Shown piece by piece: positions 54,176 through 63,321 of a stretch of DNA of 64,000 nucleotides. The notes beneath the pieces are model-generated. The model did not search any database. It saw only the letters and a program-made list of their open reading frames with translations, and had not been told where the DNA came from. A program made the position numbers and the translations under genes. Every line of letters starts with the position of its first letter. The first letter of the stretch is position 1. The DNA comes from G942493375 sp942493375. Lineage in GTDB: Bacteria; Armatimonadota; UBA5829. The stretch lies in contig OW818698.1 of assembly GCA_942493375.1 (NCBI GenBank), positions 558,001 to 622,000 of the forward strand, in the 5' to 3' direction.

Positions 54176-55936
54176 ATGTCTTATAGGGTAATCCGGTTAA
54201 TAGCGCTGGCATACTGCTGTCTATGTGTAACAATTCAACCTGCGCAAGCCATTCCCAAACCCCAAAAGCTCAACAACTTCGTCACAAAACTTCTAAGTGT
54301 CCGCTTGAATAAGACAGTACAGAAAGAATACATATTCACCAATCCAAGAGCTGGCTGGGTCTTTTTTTCGTTGACCACAAGCAAATCCAGCTCAGGCAAA
54401 ATCAGAGTCCTGCTAGACAACCAACCTTCAGATATAGCTATTATAATTCAGGATAAGCAACACTCCTCAGAAGCAATGAGACGCCTTCCCGTAGGAAATC
54501 ACAAGATCAAAATCCTGGCAGATGGAAAACCAAATGCAACCCTCACCATTCGCACAATGCCTGAGATTATGTTCATCCGCTTCACAGGTGATGTCCATTC
54601 CCCGGACGGATCACCATACAGAACTTCTACGCGTGAAGCAAATGGCGCGGACAGGCTCTATCTATACTACTGGGATTTCCTCTCTAAAACCATCCTTAAA
54701 AACGTCAACGTAATATCCGGAACACCGGGTCCTTCAGAAATAATCCAATGGAAGAAAGAGGGCAAAGAAATTGTAGACGGTGCTTGGTTCTTTACTAAAG
54801 ATCCTGAAGAACTTTATCAGGGATGGAGCAAGTCATTCAAAGCGCCGGCTGCAGGTCTGATTGCCGATGAGTTCGTTCCACCTGACACAGGGTTCGAGAA
54901 CTATATCATTGATACAATCAGTCGGATCCACGATGCCTCAGATCTCAAAGGTACATTCTATGCCTACATAGGTTTCCCTTATGGCTCAAAAGCTGAGGAT
55001 TTCCGCAAGCTGATGGAACCACTCATGCGCTGCAACTACCGGTGGGTTCCCGAGGTATACCTGTTCGAACAGCCATCATTACTCCAGGCAAAAGATAACC
55101 TGGACAAGCTGCTTCGTCAGAGGATGCTTGATTTTCGAAAGACTTATCCGGGTAGTGAGAAGAGCTGCGTAGTATGCCCGTCTATCCTTGAGGCGTGGGA
55201 CGTCATCCCGAATGTCGATTACAAAGTCTGGCTGGATATGCAATTCAATATAATGGCAAATGACCCAGCATTCGAAGGCTTATATGGTGTCACCGCTTAT
55301 CAATCAATCTACGCCGACCCAGAAATCATCCGCTGGCTCAGTGCACTCTATCGGCATTACTGCATTGACGGTCAAAAAAGCATGCTCTCATCACAGTTTG
55401 GCTACACATACATTGCAGATCATATAATGAATGGACTCTTCGCAGAAAACGAAAAAGACTGGACCTTCACCCCTGCACAAAATGGTAGCATAGGCATAAA
55501 GAAGATAGGCGAAATCCCGTTCAAAAAAGGCTATCTCCCAATAGGCAACAATCTCCTTTGGACCAAAAGAAGTCAGGTAAAACCAAATACCATCAGCCAG
55601 GAAATCAAAAATCTAAAACCTGGTAAACTCTATTCACTGAGAATGTTCATCTGCGAACCCAGAGACTCCGGCATCACACAGAAATACGCCGTATCAATCA
55701 ATCTCCCAGGCGCAAAAGTGCTGCCCGACCGGAGTCTGCAGGACATCCAGAGAGGAGAAGGCACCAGATCAAACACAGCATGCTGGAACTACATTTATCG
55801 TGTCTTCCGAGCAGTCTCTAGCAAAGCCATGCTGGAAATATCCGACTGGTCAGGTCCCACCACCCCCGGCGGCCCAATCGACCAGGAGATAATCTACGAT
55901 TTCATACAAGTACAACCACTCTTCGAGGGTAATTAA
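54176..55936 (+). CDS. Secreted hypothetical protein, possible barrel enzyme
   Basis: 586 aa from ATG 54176 (GGAGGG 4-9 nt upstream); the in-frame ATG at 54137 lacks a site. Signal peptide MSYRVIRLIALAYCCLCVTIQPAQA. Residues about 30-140 look like a beta domain; about 140-430 resemble a barrel with EIMFIRFTGDVHSPDGS, APAAGLIADEFVPPDTGF and FEGLYGVTAYQSIYAD. The C-terminal ~110 residues are a beta-sandwich-like module (LYSLRMFICEPRDS). I do not recognise the family. Placement beside other secreted glycan-related genes suggests a similar trade, without proof. Confidence 0.55.
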   Translation: MSYRVIRLIALAYCCLCVTIQPAQAIPKPQKLNNFVTKLLSVRLNKTVQKEYIFTNPRAGWVFFSLTTSKSSSGKIRVLLDNQPSDIAIIIQDKQHSSEAMRRLPVGNHKIKILADGKPNATLTIRTMPEIMFIRFTGDVHSPDGSPYRTSTREANGADRLYLYYWDFLSKTILKNVNVISGTPGPSEIIQWKKEGKEIVDGAWFFTKDPEELYQGWSKSFKAPAAGLIADEFVPPDTGFENYIIDTISRIHDASDLKGTFYAYIGFPYGSKAEDFRKLMEPLMRCNYRWVPEVYLFEQPSLLQAKDNLDKLLRQRMLDFRKTYPGSEKSCVVCPSILEAWDVIPNVDYKVWLDMQFNIMANDPAFEGLYGVTAYQSIYADPEIIRWLSALYRHYCIDGQKSMLSSQFGYTYIADHIMNGLFAENEKDWTFTPAQNGSIGIKKIGEIPFKKGYLPIGNNLLWTKRSQVKPNTISQEIKNLKPGKLYSLRMFICEPRDSGITQKYAVSINLPGAKVLPDRSLQDIQRGEGTRSNTACWNYIYRVFRAVSSKAMLEISDWSGPTTPGGPIDQEIIYDFIQVQPLFEGN

Positions 55937-56041
55937 ACGCCTTGCACGTTCAATACAATGCGCCACCCCGTTAGATACGGGATGGCACAATGTACACTAA
56001 TTGCAGCAGAGCATTCATCTCTGCTGGTCTTCTATTGCAGG

Positions 56042-56749
56042 TTACTGGTTCGGATAAAGGGTAGATGGAACTATGCTATTGGCTTTCATCCATTTCACAT
56101 GTCCATCAGTCCAGAGAACGTTAGCTCCGTCATTATGCCTCCAGGCAACCCATGGCCAGTCTGCGTAATTCCATGTAGGGGAACCAGCAACGGCACCTGC
56201 TGGCGGAGGACCTGAATAGAAGCCATATGAAGTAGCTCCATCACCGAATAGGATATGCTTCCCGGAATCTGCCATCATTATGGTATTAGCCGGACTCGTC
56301 ACAGAAGCCATCTTTATTCCGGAATAGCCGACCATTGTCAGATTCATATTGTAACTGCGGGGTAATATGGCAGATGTTACTCCGTTCGAGACCAGTCCAT
56401 TTGTGCAACAAATCTGCATCTCACCGCTTGGACAAACATAAAGTTGATTGTTCTTTACATACGGTTCCAGATACAGAGTATAGTATGATGAGGGACCACC
56501 GTATGCAGTAGTCATGTATGGTTCATCAGTCTTTGTAATCCTGATTCCACCATATGTTTCGTCATAGTCCTGAGCATAGGCCAGGTGGGCAATTCCGAGT
56601 TGTTTCAAGTTGCTGGCGCAGCTGGCTTGCCTGGCTTTTTCTCTGGCTTTTGCAAAAACGGGGAAGAGTATGGCTGCCAGTATAGCTATTATTGCTATGA
56701 CAACCAGTAGTTCAATCAGTGTAAATGCGAGCTTATTGTGCCTAAACAT
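56042..56749 (-). CDS. Prepilin-type N-terminal cleavage/methylation protein with H-X9-DG end
   Basis: 235 aa from ATG 56749 (GGAGG 6 nt upstream); the longer frame to 56860 has no such site. Leader MFRHNKLA, cleavage before F9 (FTLIELLVVIAIIAILAAIL), followed by FPVFAKAREKARQASC. The globular part is typical of DUF1559-type pseudopilins, ending RHNDGANVLWTDGHVKWM (H-X9-DG). This combination is very common in Armatimonadota and Planctomycetes-type genomes. The role may be in surface appendages or a secretion-linked pseudopilus. It may use the same peptidase as the gsp pseudopilins. Confidence 0.9.
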   Translation of the reverse strand: MFRHNKLAFTLIELLVVIAIIAILAAILFPVFAKAREKARQASCASNLKQLGIAHLAYAQDYDETYGGIRITKTDEPYMTTAYGGPSSYYTLYLEPYVKNNQLYVCPSGEMQICCTNGLVSNGVTSAILPRSYNMNLTMVGYSGIKMASVTSPANTIMMADSGKHILFGDGATSYGFYSGPPPAGAVAGSPTWNYADWPWVAWRHNDGANVLWTDGHVKWMKANSIVPSTLYPNQ

Positions 56750-57037
56750 GATGATCCTCCGATACACCACAATGTGTTCTGGCAGGCACGGGCTATAAAG
56801 TTTATGCGAGTAGCAGAACACACTTTCTGAAATTAATCTACATAAATAATTTACCCGCAATCACAGATAAACAAGCAGAATAAGCCTCTGAACAAGATTA
56901 CAATGATTAATTGATTGACACGATTGAACTGCCGAACAACATCTCCCAGTCCCCAAGTCCCCCCTTCTCCGCGCCCCCCGCGTCTCCGCGTGAACTCACT
57001 TCCCGAAGCCTGAAGCCACTCCCTTCCCGAATCAGAC
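56750..57037. repeat. Intergenic repeats before the pectate-lyase-fold gene
   Basis: CCCAGTCCCCAAGTCCCCCC then CTCCGCGCCCCCCGCGTCTC (56966), CTCACTTCCCGAAGCCTG (56996) and the linker ACTCCCTTCCCGAATC (57018). No gene. The upstream ~180 bp hold no recognisable element. Confidence 0.75.
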
Positions 57038-58849
57038 TCAGAACCTACTGGCCTGGATCATAAATACCGTTCCATCCACAGCCTTTATCTTTCGTGTTCC
57101 GGTTAATGAGCGTGCGGATATTGACAACCGGTCCCCTTCAGCCAGTCTGCTGAATTTAAAGCTGAGGGTCCCGGATGGTCCCGTGCTGGCGGTTGCAAAT
57201 ACCTCTGTCCCATTCTTCAGCAGTGCCAGCCGGATTTGCCCGGAGTCTGCTGTTTCCTCAAAACAGACACTTACGCTGATATTCACCTGATCCAATCCGC
57301 CCTGAGGGACTGTGAACGTTCCACTCTCTGTATCATAGTTGCTGCGGAAATGTCCTGAATCATCATTGGCTATGAACTTGCCAAACTGCACTGGGGTAGA
57401 TTCCAGTCCGATATTCTGATCCTGCAGCAATCCAGCATCCAGAATTATCTTGTTACTGAACAGCAGGGATCCGCCTTCAATTGAACTCAGTCCAGCGTTC
57501 CATTTATTGCGCAGCGTAACATCATCTACTTTAACTATTGCATTCGGATTGCCTATTTTGGCAAAGTTACCTGATTTGGCACCATAGAAGTTGCAGTCCG
57601 AGAAGATCAGCGTTCCGGTGAACAGGGGGTCAGTATCTACCGGGAAAGCGTTACCAGTCACATAACCCGCGCAGCCGATCATCCATAATGCAACATTCTT
57701 AGCCGGAAATAGAGGCGTGCCTTGATAATCCTGCTGAGGTATCTTGCGGGGATTAGCGGTGCGGAAAAGGTAACCAGCCTCTATGTGAGTGTTGGATATG
57801 CATACGGTGCCATATTGGCTGAGATATTCCGGTGCGGTGTTGCGCAGTGGTTGTACTTCGACCATTGGGACCGTCGAGGAAAAGTTAGCCAACTGCCCTC
57901 CTGTGTAGTAAATAATTGCACTGTAGGAGCGGATGAGTGTAGAATCAGCGCTTTCCCACGCTTTTTTGCGGGGGTCGTCATTGGGCAGAGTCCAGGGATA
58001 AGAGTAAACCAGAGCGCCTGTGAATGTAACGATGGTGTTGGAGCCGATTGCCTCTATACCACGCAGGCAGTGGATCGTTGCGCCGCCGATAATCTCGATC
58101 TCGCTGTCCCCTCTTTCCGACATCCCCGGCTTCTCGTTAGTCACGCCCCATTCCATATTGCCGAAACGCCAGCCGAGACTTGCCCGCCAGATGTTGACAT
58201 TGTGGGAGGAGAAGTGCCGGGTGTTTATGTTGACCATACATTCATAACCCAGATTGTAACTTCCCTCAATGCTCAAGTAGCCGTTGATCGAACAGAAATG
58301 CTGTGTGAACCGGATGAGGTAAGGATATTTCCCCTTGTCCTTTGCGATTAACCAGGCATTCTCCGATTGTATATTAAGGTAAGTCACATCGACATTTACA
58401 CTGCTCAGCAGGTACGCCTTGCGCAGCAGCAAAACATAGTAGCCTTTATAGTCTTTTTCTCCAAATCCAAGATTAGGAAAACTATCCAGCGCTTTCTGAA
58501 ATGCCACGGTATCGTCCGCCTTGCCATCGCCCTTTGCGCCAAACCACTCCGGAGTAACTCTGTGAAGTCCTGCAACCTTGCCATCACCGGAGAAAATTTG
58601 TCCTTCCCCTGCGGAGAACGAACCATTGAATGTTACTGTAACTCCCTTTGCTATATTCATTACAGCACCCTCGTCAAACTTTACAGGTTTGTCGAACACC
58701 AGGTTCTTGGACACCCCATAAACACCTTTAGTAAAGTGGACCTGCCCTGAGCGAACAGTAAGCAAAGGACCAGCATAGGCTGAAGACACACTGAATATCC
58801 CGCCCAGCAAGAGAGCCAGCAACAGTAATTGTGGATTTGTCAGCATCAT
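57038..58849 (-). CDS. Secreted pectate-lyase-fold (right-handed beta-helix) protein
   Basis: 603 aa from ATG 58849 (AAGGAG 8 nt upstream); the frame extends to 58933 but that region lacks a site. Signal peptide LLLLALLLGGIFSVSSAYA. The opening of the helix is HRVTPEWFGAKGDGKADDT, the hallmark of Pectate_lyase_3/GH28-type domains, and later turns (SENAWLIAKDKG, FTGALVYSYPWTLPND) fit a parallel beta-helix. The C-terminal ~150 residues are a separate beta-rich domain. It may degrade polysaccharide or, as often in phage-like proteins, only bind glycans; catalytic aspartates are not clear enough to assert activity. Confidence 0.75.
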   Translation of the reverse strand: MMLTNPQLLLLALLLGGIFSVSSAYAGPLLTVRSGQVHFTKGVYGVSKNLVFDKPVKFDEGAVMNIAKGVTVTFNGSFSAGEGQIFSGDGKVAGLHRVTPEWFGAKGDGKADDTVAFQKALDSFPNLGFGEKDYKGYYVLLLRKAYLLSSVNVDVTYLNIQSENAWLIAKDKGKYPYLIRFTQHFCSINGYLSIEGSYNLGYECMVNINTRHFSSHNVNIWRASLGWRFGNMEWGVTNEKPGMSERGDSEIEIIGGATIHCLRGIEAIGSNTIVTFTGALVYSYPWTLPNDDPRKKAWESADSTLIRSYSAIIYYTGGQLANFSSTVPMVEVQPLRNTAPEYLSQYGTVCISNTHIEAGYLFRTANPRKIPQQDYQGTPLFPAKNVALWMIGCAGYVTGNAFPVDTDPLFTGTLIFSDCNFYGAKSGNFAKIGNPNAIVKVDDVTLRNKWNAGLSSIEGGSLLFSNKIILDAGLLQDQNIGLESTPVQFGKFIANDDSGHFRSNYDTESGTFTVPQGGLDQVNISVSVCFEETADSGQIRLALLKNGTEVFATASTGPSGTLSFKFSRLAEGDRLSISARSLTGTRKIKAVDGTVFMIQASRF

Positions 58850-59418
58850 TTGTAATTCTCCTTCGAAAATAGAATATTTTCGTCCCTTCGTAGCATGATT
58901 CCTGAGAAAAGATCGTAGATAGTGCAATGGCATCTCAACCAGGCCATGCTTCTGTTTTTTTAATATGCATTAATAATACTAGATTCTCATCAGAAATCAT
59001 CCAAATCAATAAAAAAATCGCAAGAATAGTCAATTAAAGACAAGAAAAGTACACTATGGATTTGCACAGTGGTAAGCTCAGACTTCAAATGAGACTCATA
59101 TTTTCGGTGATGATTCTCACCACTGGGCATATTTATTCACCCAACACAAATTCATTACCACGGCCAATCACACATCGCGTCTTGCATGAAACCCGAAGTC
59201 GGAAGCCTATCCCTTACTTTTTTCATAATTTTCCTAAAGCCTCCCCCCTTCTCCGCGCCCCCCGCGTCTCCGCGTGAACTCCCTTCAAAAAGTCTAAAAC
59301 CTGAACCTTTTCCCGTCACCGGATTGAAACTAATGCAAAATTATTTAGTTTTTATGTAAGATTTCTCATTTGTATGCATCTATAATAGTGTGAAGGCAAT
59401 AATGCCTTGGAGAACAAC
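58850..59418. other. Intergenic region with minor repeats
   Basis: About 570 bp. CCCGAAGTCGGAAGCC near 59191, CTCCGCGCCCCCCGCGTCTC at 59252 and the linker-like AACTCCCTTC with AAAGTCTAAAACC at 59277. No gene, except that the sequence just after leads into the truncated sigma gene. Confidence 0.6.
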
Positions 59419-59571
59419 TTGCTGAGCGATCAACAGATTATAGCTCTGGTTATCAAGGGAAAGATTGATTCTTTTGGCGAACTGGTCGCGCGCTACCAGC
59501 TGCCTGACGGAGAACGAAAGTGCTCATTCACTCCGGAAATCCCGAAAGGAAGTAGCGAGTTTTCACAATAG
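59419..59571 (+). pseudogene. Truncated sigma-70/ECF sigma factor fragment
   Basis: 50 codons from TTG 59419 (GGAG at 59409-59412). The first 26 residues, LLSDQQIIALVIKGKIDSFG then ELVARYQ, match the start of ECF sigma factors (region 2.1). After RYQ the frame turns into CSFTPEIPKGSSEFS, encoded by a copy of the CTCCGGAAATCCCGAAA repeat, and stops. So the rest of the gene is gone. The remnant may not be translated. Confidence 0.65.
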
Positions 59572-59628
59572 CTGCCATTACACTACGTCTAGTGATCATG
59601 TCGTGCCTGAATATCCGGAGGGATGATT

Positions 59629-61431
59629 ATGAAAAAACACTTGTCTTTCTACACTCTTATCATTGCCCTGTCTGCAATGGTGTGCGCATCCTCTAATCTC
59701 TATGCCAACCAGGCTTCGCGTATAAAAGATCTCTCCGATTCAGTTTCGAACATATTTGGAGGAAAACCTACATACTGGAAAGTAATCCAGTGCGATGAAA
59801 AACCAAGTGTCGACGTTGGGGAGTATCATGGGTACAGAGTCGTATTTGAGCACGCAATTATGGGACCTGCTGTCCTGAGGCAGCGTGAGGAAATGAATAA
59901 AAAGGTAGACATGGTTGTTAAGGGTCATGACTACCTGGATCTTGTATTATTTCCAACATCTGCAGTGAAACACGATATCGATAAAGACAAAATACCATGG
60001 CTGCAACTGGCACAGACATTCTATAGTCGGGCATTCTATATGGGTAAAGGGCACGGTTATCATTGGTTTGCGAATACTACAGTTTATTATCAGGACATCA
60101 TTCGCACCAGCTTATATTTATCAGGTGGAGAGGACCGCTTACCGATTTTGTTTAGTGCCCTTGATGTAGTGGACCAGGGATATTGCACTGCCGCCTCTGT
60201 TGGTGCATTGTTACAGCATGTTGGCGTGGAAGATCTTCCATATATCAGAAAATCCATCGATGAGCATATGTCTGATATTCCAGGAAGATATATATCTGTG
60301 CTTGGCTATATTCCCGGCGATGAAGCAACAAATCTCTTGCAGTCGTTATATGCATCGGACAACAAAAAACTCGCCGATGCAGTTGCACATACATTAATTA
60401 ACAAACCATTCAGAGAAGCAGCAAAACCTCAGTACCTTGATATGCTAAAAAAAGACAAGTATATCAATGAAATATGCAAAGCTTGCATTAAGTTTGGATG
60501 GAAAGAAGCCGTGCCGGAACTTGAAAGACTGGTCTCAACTCCCCAAAAGGGGTATTCCTACAGGAATGTCTATGAAACTCTGCGAACGTTGCAAAACAAA
60601 CCTGTCTCCAATACCTTAAAAGAGGCCGAGAAAACCATTATGGGCTTAGGTAATACCGATACCCCTCTACCCAGCCCGGAAGAGATAGAACAGGCCAAAA
60701 AAACGATTCTTACCACAGATGACAAACCCTACGCTGCAATGATAGCCGCCTTGCTGGCCATCTACAACACAAAAGCCAACACAAAACCCGTCCAGGAAAC
60801 CGGACTTGAACTATTGAGATCAATGCCCAGAGAAGATATCCAGCCAATGATCCAAGTGCTGAAAATATACTATGAATCCGACAAATGGAACTCATTCATA
60901 AAGAGAGTCCTGGATGAGTTCGATACCACAAAGCAATCAGCATCACGAAAAATCATACTTGCAGACGTCCGGCAGAAGATCATAGAGTATTACCACGATA
61001 CCGATGTACAGGCCAAACAGTATGTAGGAGTCAACTCTCTTGAATTTGCCAAAGCACGGAAGCAGTTTATAGTTCCCCTGTTGAACGCGTTAAAACTCAT
61101 TCTGGATAATGAAGTACCAAAGTCTTCAGATGCTTTTGATATTCCAGGTGTTGATAAATACGATGTCCCTGAATGTTCACCCGGACGGGAAGCAATAGTA
61201 AAGAAACATGCAGAACAAATAGAGGCTCATGAAATTGCCATTCAAATGCAAGAACTCATCGCAATGCGATCTTCTCTGGTAAAAAACATTGCCGGCTGGT
61301 ATCTGCAGAAACCCTATGCCACAGATGAATTACACCAGATTGCATCTGATATATTGAAAAATGATGATGCTGTCATTGAAATAATGAAAGAAGCCGAAAC
61401 GAACATGAAGCCTCCCGTCCCTTCTTCATAA
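59629..61431 (+). CDS. Secreted hypothetical protein with helical repeats
   Basis: 600 aa from ATG 59629, with GGAGGG at 59616-59621. Signal peptide LSFYTLIIALSAMVCASSNLYA. After a short beta-type start (~35-130) it becomes helical, with HEAT-like segments (VGALLQHVGVEDLPYIRKSI; TNLLQSLYASDNKKLADAVA; YAAMIAALLAIYNTKANTK). No catalytic motif is seen. Its 5' neighbour is the sigma fragment and its 3' side is repeat-filled. Function unknown; the style is similar to many secreted proteins of this lineage. Confidence 0.55.
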   Translation: MKKHLSFYTLIIALSAMVCASSNLYANQASRIKDLSDSVSNIFGGKPTYWKVIQCDEKPSVDVGEYHGYRVVFEHAIMGPAVLRQREEMNKKVDMVVKGHDYLDLVLFPTSAVKHDIDKDKIPWLQLAQTFYSRAFYMGKGHGYHWFANTTVYYQDIIRTSLYLSGGEDRLPILFSALDVVDQGYCTAASVGALLQHVGVEDLPYIRKSIDEHMSDIPGRYISVLGYIPGDEATNLLQSLYASDNKKLADAVAHTLINKPFREAAKPQYLDMLKKDKYINEICKACIKFGWKEAVPELERLVSTPQKGYSYRNVYETLRTLQNKPVSNTLKEAEKTIMGLGNTDTPLPSPEEIEQAKKTILTTDDKPYAAMIAALLAIYNTKANTKPVQETGLELLRSMPREDIQPMIQVLKIYYESDKWNSFIKRVLDEFDTTKQSASRKIILADVRQKIIEYYHDTDVQAKQYVGVNSLEFAKARKQFIVPLLNALKLILDNEVPKSSDAFDIPGVDKYDVPECSPGREAIVKKHAEQIEAHEIAIQMQELIAMRSSLVKNIAGWYLQKPYATDELHQIASDILKNDDAVIEIMKEAETNMKPPVPSS

Positions 61432-61538
61432 TTCTCCCCCTCTCCCAGTCTCCCCCTCTCCCAGTCTCCCCTTCCCCGCGCCCCCGCGCCTCCGCGTGTA
61501 ATCCCTTCCCTTCTTCATAATTCAACATTCATACTTCA
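61432..61538. repeat. Short repeat run after the helical secreted protein
   Basis: CTCCCAGTCTCCCCCTCTCC units, CCCCGCGCCTCCGCGTGTA and the linker AATCCCTTCCCTTC (61500), then TTCATAATTCAACATTCATAC. The same order as at 25909-26056. Confidence 0.85.
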
Positions 61539-62591
61539 TCATTTCCCAAGGATGACTCCGTCCCACATCTTCTCAAAGTCTTTCATCTTGACTGTCTTCC
61601 GGGCTGGTTTGCCTATTCCGGCTCCGCTGGCATCCCAGGTTTGGACTGTGTTTTCATCCAGGCTCTCTATAATAATGTAGTGGCCGGGCATTACCAGGGC
61701 TATCAGGGGGAGTTTTTGTTGTTTCAGGCCTTTGGGGGTTACTCGGAGGCCTTTTAGAGGGATACCGCGTTTGGCGGAGGCGTCGGACATGGCTTTCATG
61801 GAGGTGCCGTCTTTGGAGGTTTTCATCTCTGCTGCCAGGGTTTTGGCGTCTGTTTTGACTCCCTGCCTGTTCAGGTATTCTACCAGGCATTCCGGACCGC
61901 ATAGGGCTGCGCGTTTCTGACGGGCTTCTTCTCTCTGTTTGCCAATCTCCATAGCCTGTTTCCAGACGGCTTCAGCCTCCGGAGGATAGTGTCCGCCGTG
62001 GAGTTTGGCTATGCGCTGGATGCAACCGTGGACCAGGGGGCTTTCCGGGTAGTCTTTCATAAACTGGATATACTCGTCCTCCCCAGCCTGCTTATCCCCC
62101 AGGGCAGCGGTGCAGACTGCATGCTGGTAAGCTCCCTCTTCCTCCAGGGTTGTAGGGGCTTGACCGGGGATGGGTTCTTCTTTGCCCTTATCCGGCAGTT
62201 TGGAGGCTTCGGTCTTAAGCACAGCAAACCGCTCCCTGGCTTCTTTGAGGTCTTTCTGCCTGGCAGACGAAAACGCCAATATATACCGGGCCTTGGCAGA
62301 GTCTTTTTTCAACTCCGGATCAGCGGATGTCTTAGCCTTCTCAACAATCTTCAGAGCATCAGCCTCAGCATTCTTATAGTCCCCGCTGTCATAAGCGCTC
62401 TGAGCCCGATCAAGAGGAGCCTGAGGTTTAGCCTTCGCATTCCGATCCACATGCACAAACCCGCCATACCCCTCCCGGGTATATTTGATATCCCTATTCT
62501 GATAATAATACCAGCCAATAACACCCCCAGCGACCAGAACAATTATAGCTACCATAATAATCTCATACTTCAGATACTTATTGTTTTTCAA
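61539..62591 (-). CDS. Membrane-anchored TPR protein with a C39-peptidase-like domain
   Basis: 350 aa, TTG start with GGAGG 5 nt upstream. One N-terminal membrane helix (IIMVAIIVLVAGGVIGWYYY). Residues 60-210 form TPR-like helices (DRAQSAYDSGDYKNAEADAL; KARYILAFSSARQKDLKEAR). The last ~120 residues look like a papain-like C39 fold: CGPECLVEYL (C231), GTSMKAMSDAS, PGHYIIIESL (H304) and TWDASG (D320). C39 domains cleave double-glycine leaders or bind peptides. No ABC transporter is adjacent, so it may be a standalone protease. The active-site glutamine before Cys is not obvious. Confidence 0.7.
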   Translation of the reverse strand: MKNNKYLKYEIIMVAIIVLVAGGVIGWYYYQNRDIKYTREGYGGFVHVDRNAKAKPQAPLDRAQSAYDSGDYKNAEADALKIVEKAKTSADPELKKDSAKARYILAFSSARQKDLKEARERFAVLKTEASKLPDKGKEEPIPGQAPTTLEEEGAYQHAVCTAALGDKQAGEDEYIQFMKDYPESPLVHGCIQRIAKLHGGHYPPEAEAVWKQAMEIGKQREEARQKRAALCGPECLVEYLNRQGVKTDAKTLAAEMKTSKDGTSMKAMSDASAKRGIPLKGLRVTPKGLKQQKLPLIALVMPGHYIIIESLDENTVQTWDASGAGIGKPARKTVKMKDFEKMWDGVILGK

Positions 62592-62976
62592 TTCTGCCTC
62601 CGTTCGGTTGTATCATACAAAACAGGCAGGCAGGATAGTCACCTTGCCCGCCTGAGGATTGGTTTATTTAGTTGTGATTGACTGTGTCTGTCCCTTTTGT
62701 TTTCCTGAAGCCTGAAGTCTGACGCCTGAAGCCTCTCCCTTCATATGCTGGCTGTGCAGAAATGACTGCAGCCGTCTACATATGTATTTCTATATCGACT
62801 ATTACTCATTCTTTTTCATCCGCAAGCCAGCATAGACTGGACACCTGTTTACTTTGTGTTTATAAGGTAGTGCGTTTTGCTGCGGGAACTCAGCTACGAT
62901 GAAGTTTGTCCACTTCATCATCCCGTCGTTCCCGCAGCATACCAAAGACAAAATCCTGCAGTCCCCTTTTTCTGTA
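62592..62976. other. Intergenic region with a nested hairpin
   Basis: CCTGAAGCCTGAAGTCTGACG and similar words at 62704-62735 and a palindromic element at 62878-62939: outer arms TGCTGCGGGAAC (62878-62889) and GTTCCCGCAGCA (62928-62939), inner GATGAAG/CTTCATC. It lies downstream of the minus-strand RHS gene pair and may be their terminator. No gene. Confidence 0.65.
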
Positions 62977-63297
62977 TTATTTTTTATTATTACAATACAG
63001 TAAGTACAACACAATACTCATTAATCCCCAAATGCTAATAATTGTGATGCATATCCACAGAACCACCCTGATCCATAACACGTCATAAAACAATCGTTCA
63101 ATAACAAATGATATAATCGAGACATATATTGTTCTGAACGTGTAAGAATAGGGAATATCATTCATTTTTCTTTTTGCGTTATCTGGTACTAACTTCCTGA
63201 ACTGAATTGTTATCGGTATAGCAACCATAGTCAAAACATTAAACAATGCCAAAATTAGCAGTCCTATCATCCTGTAATCATAGAAATGTTGTATCAT
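62977..63297 (-). CDS. Small membrane protein beside the RHS gene, candidate immunity protein
   Basis: 106 aa from ATG 63297 (GGTGG six bases upstream; a TTG at 63309 and GTG at 63306 precede in frame). Three to four hydrophobic segments (MIGLLILALFNVLTMVAI, then TIYVSIISFVIERLF, VVLWICITIISIWGLMSIVLYLL). It starts 12-24 bp after the RHS stop and is on the same strand, the usual place of an immunity protein. No family is recognised. Confidence 0.5.
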   Translation of the reverse strand: MIQHFYDYRMIGLLILALFNVLTMVAIPITIQFRKLVPDNAKRKMNDIPYSYTFRTIYVSIISFVIERLFYDVLWIRVVLWICITIISIWGLMSIVLYLLYCNNKK

Positions 63298-63321
63298 ACA
63301 ATCCACCAAATTTTCCAGATG

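Noticed and set aside
56750..56860. N-terminal extension of the prepilin
   Set aside because: It would place 37 residues before the leader; the ATG at 56749 has GGAGG and a typical short leader.
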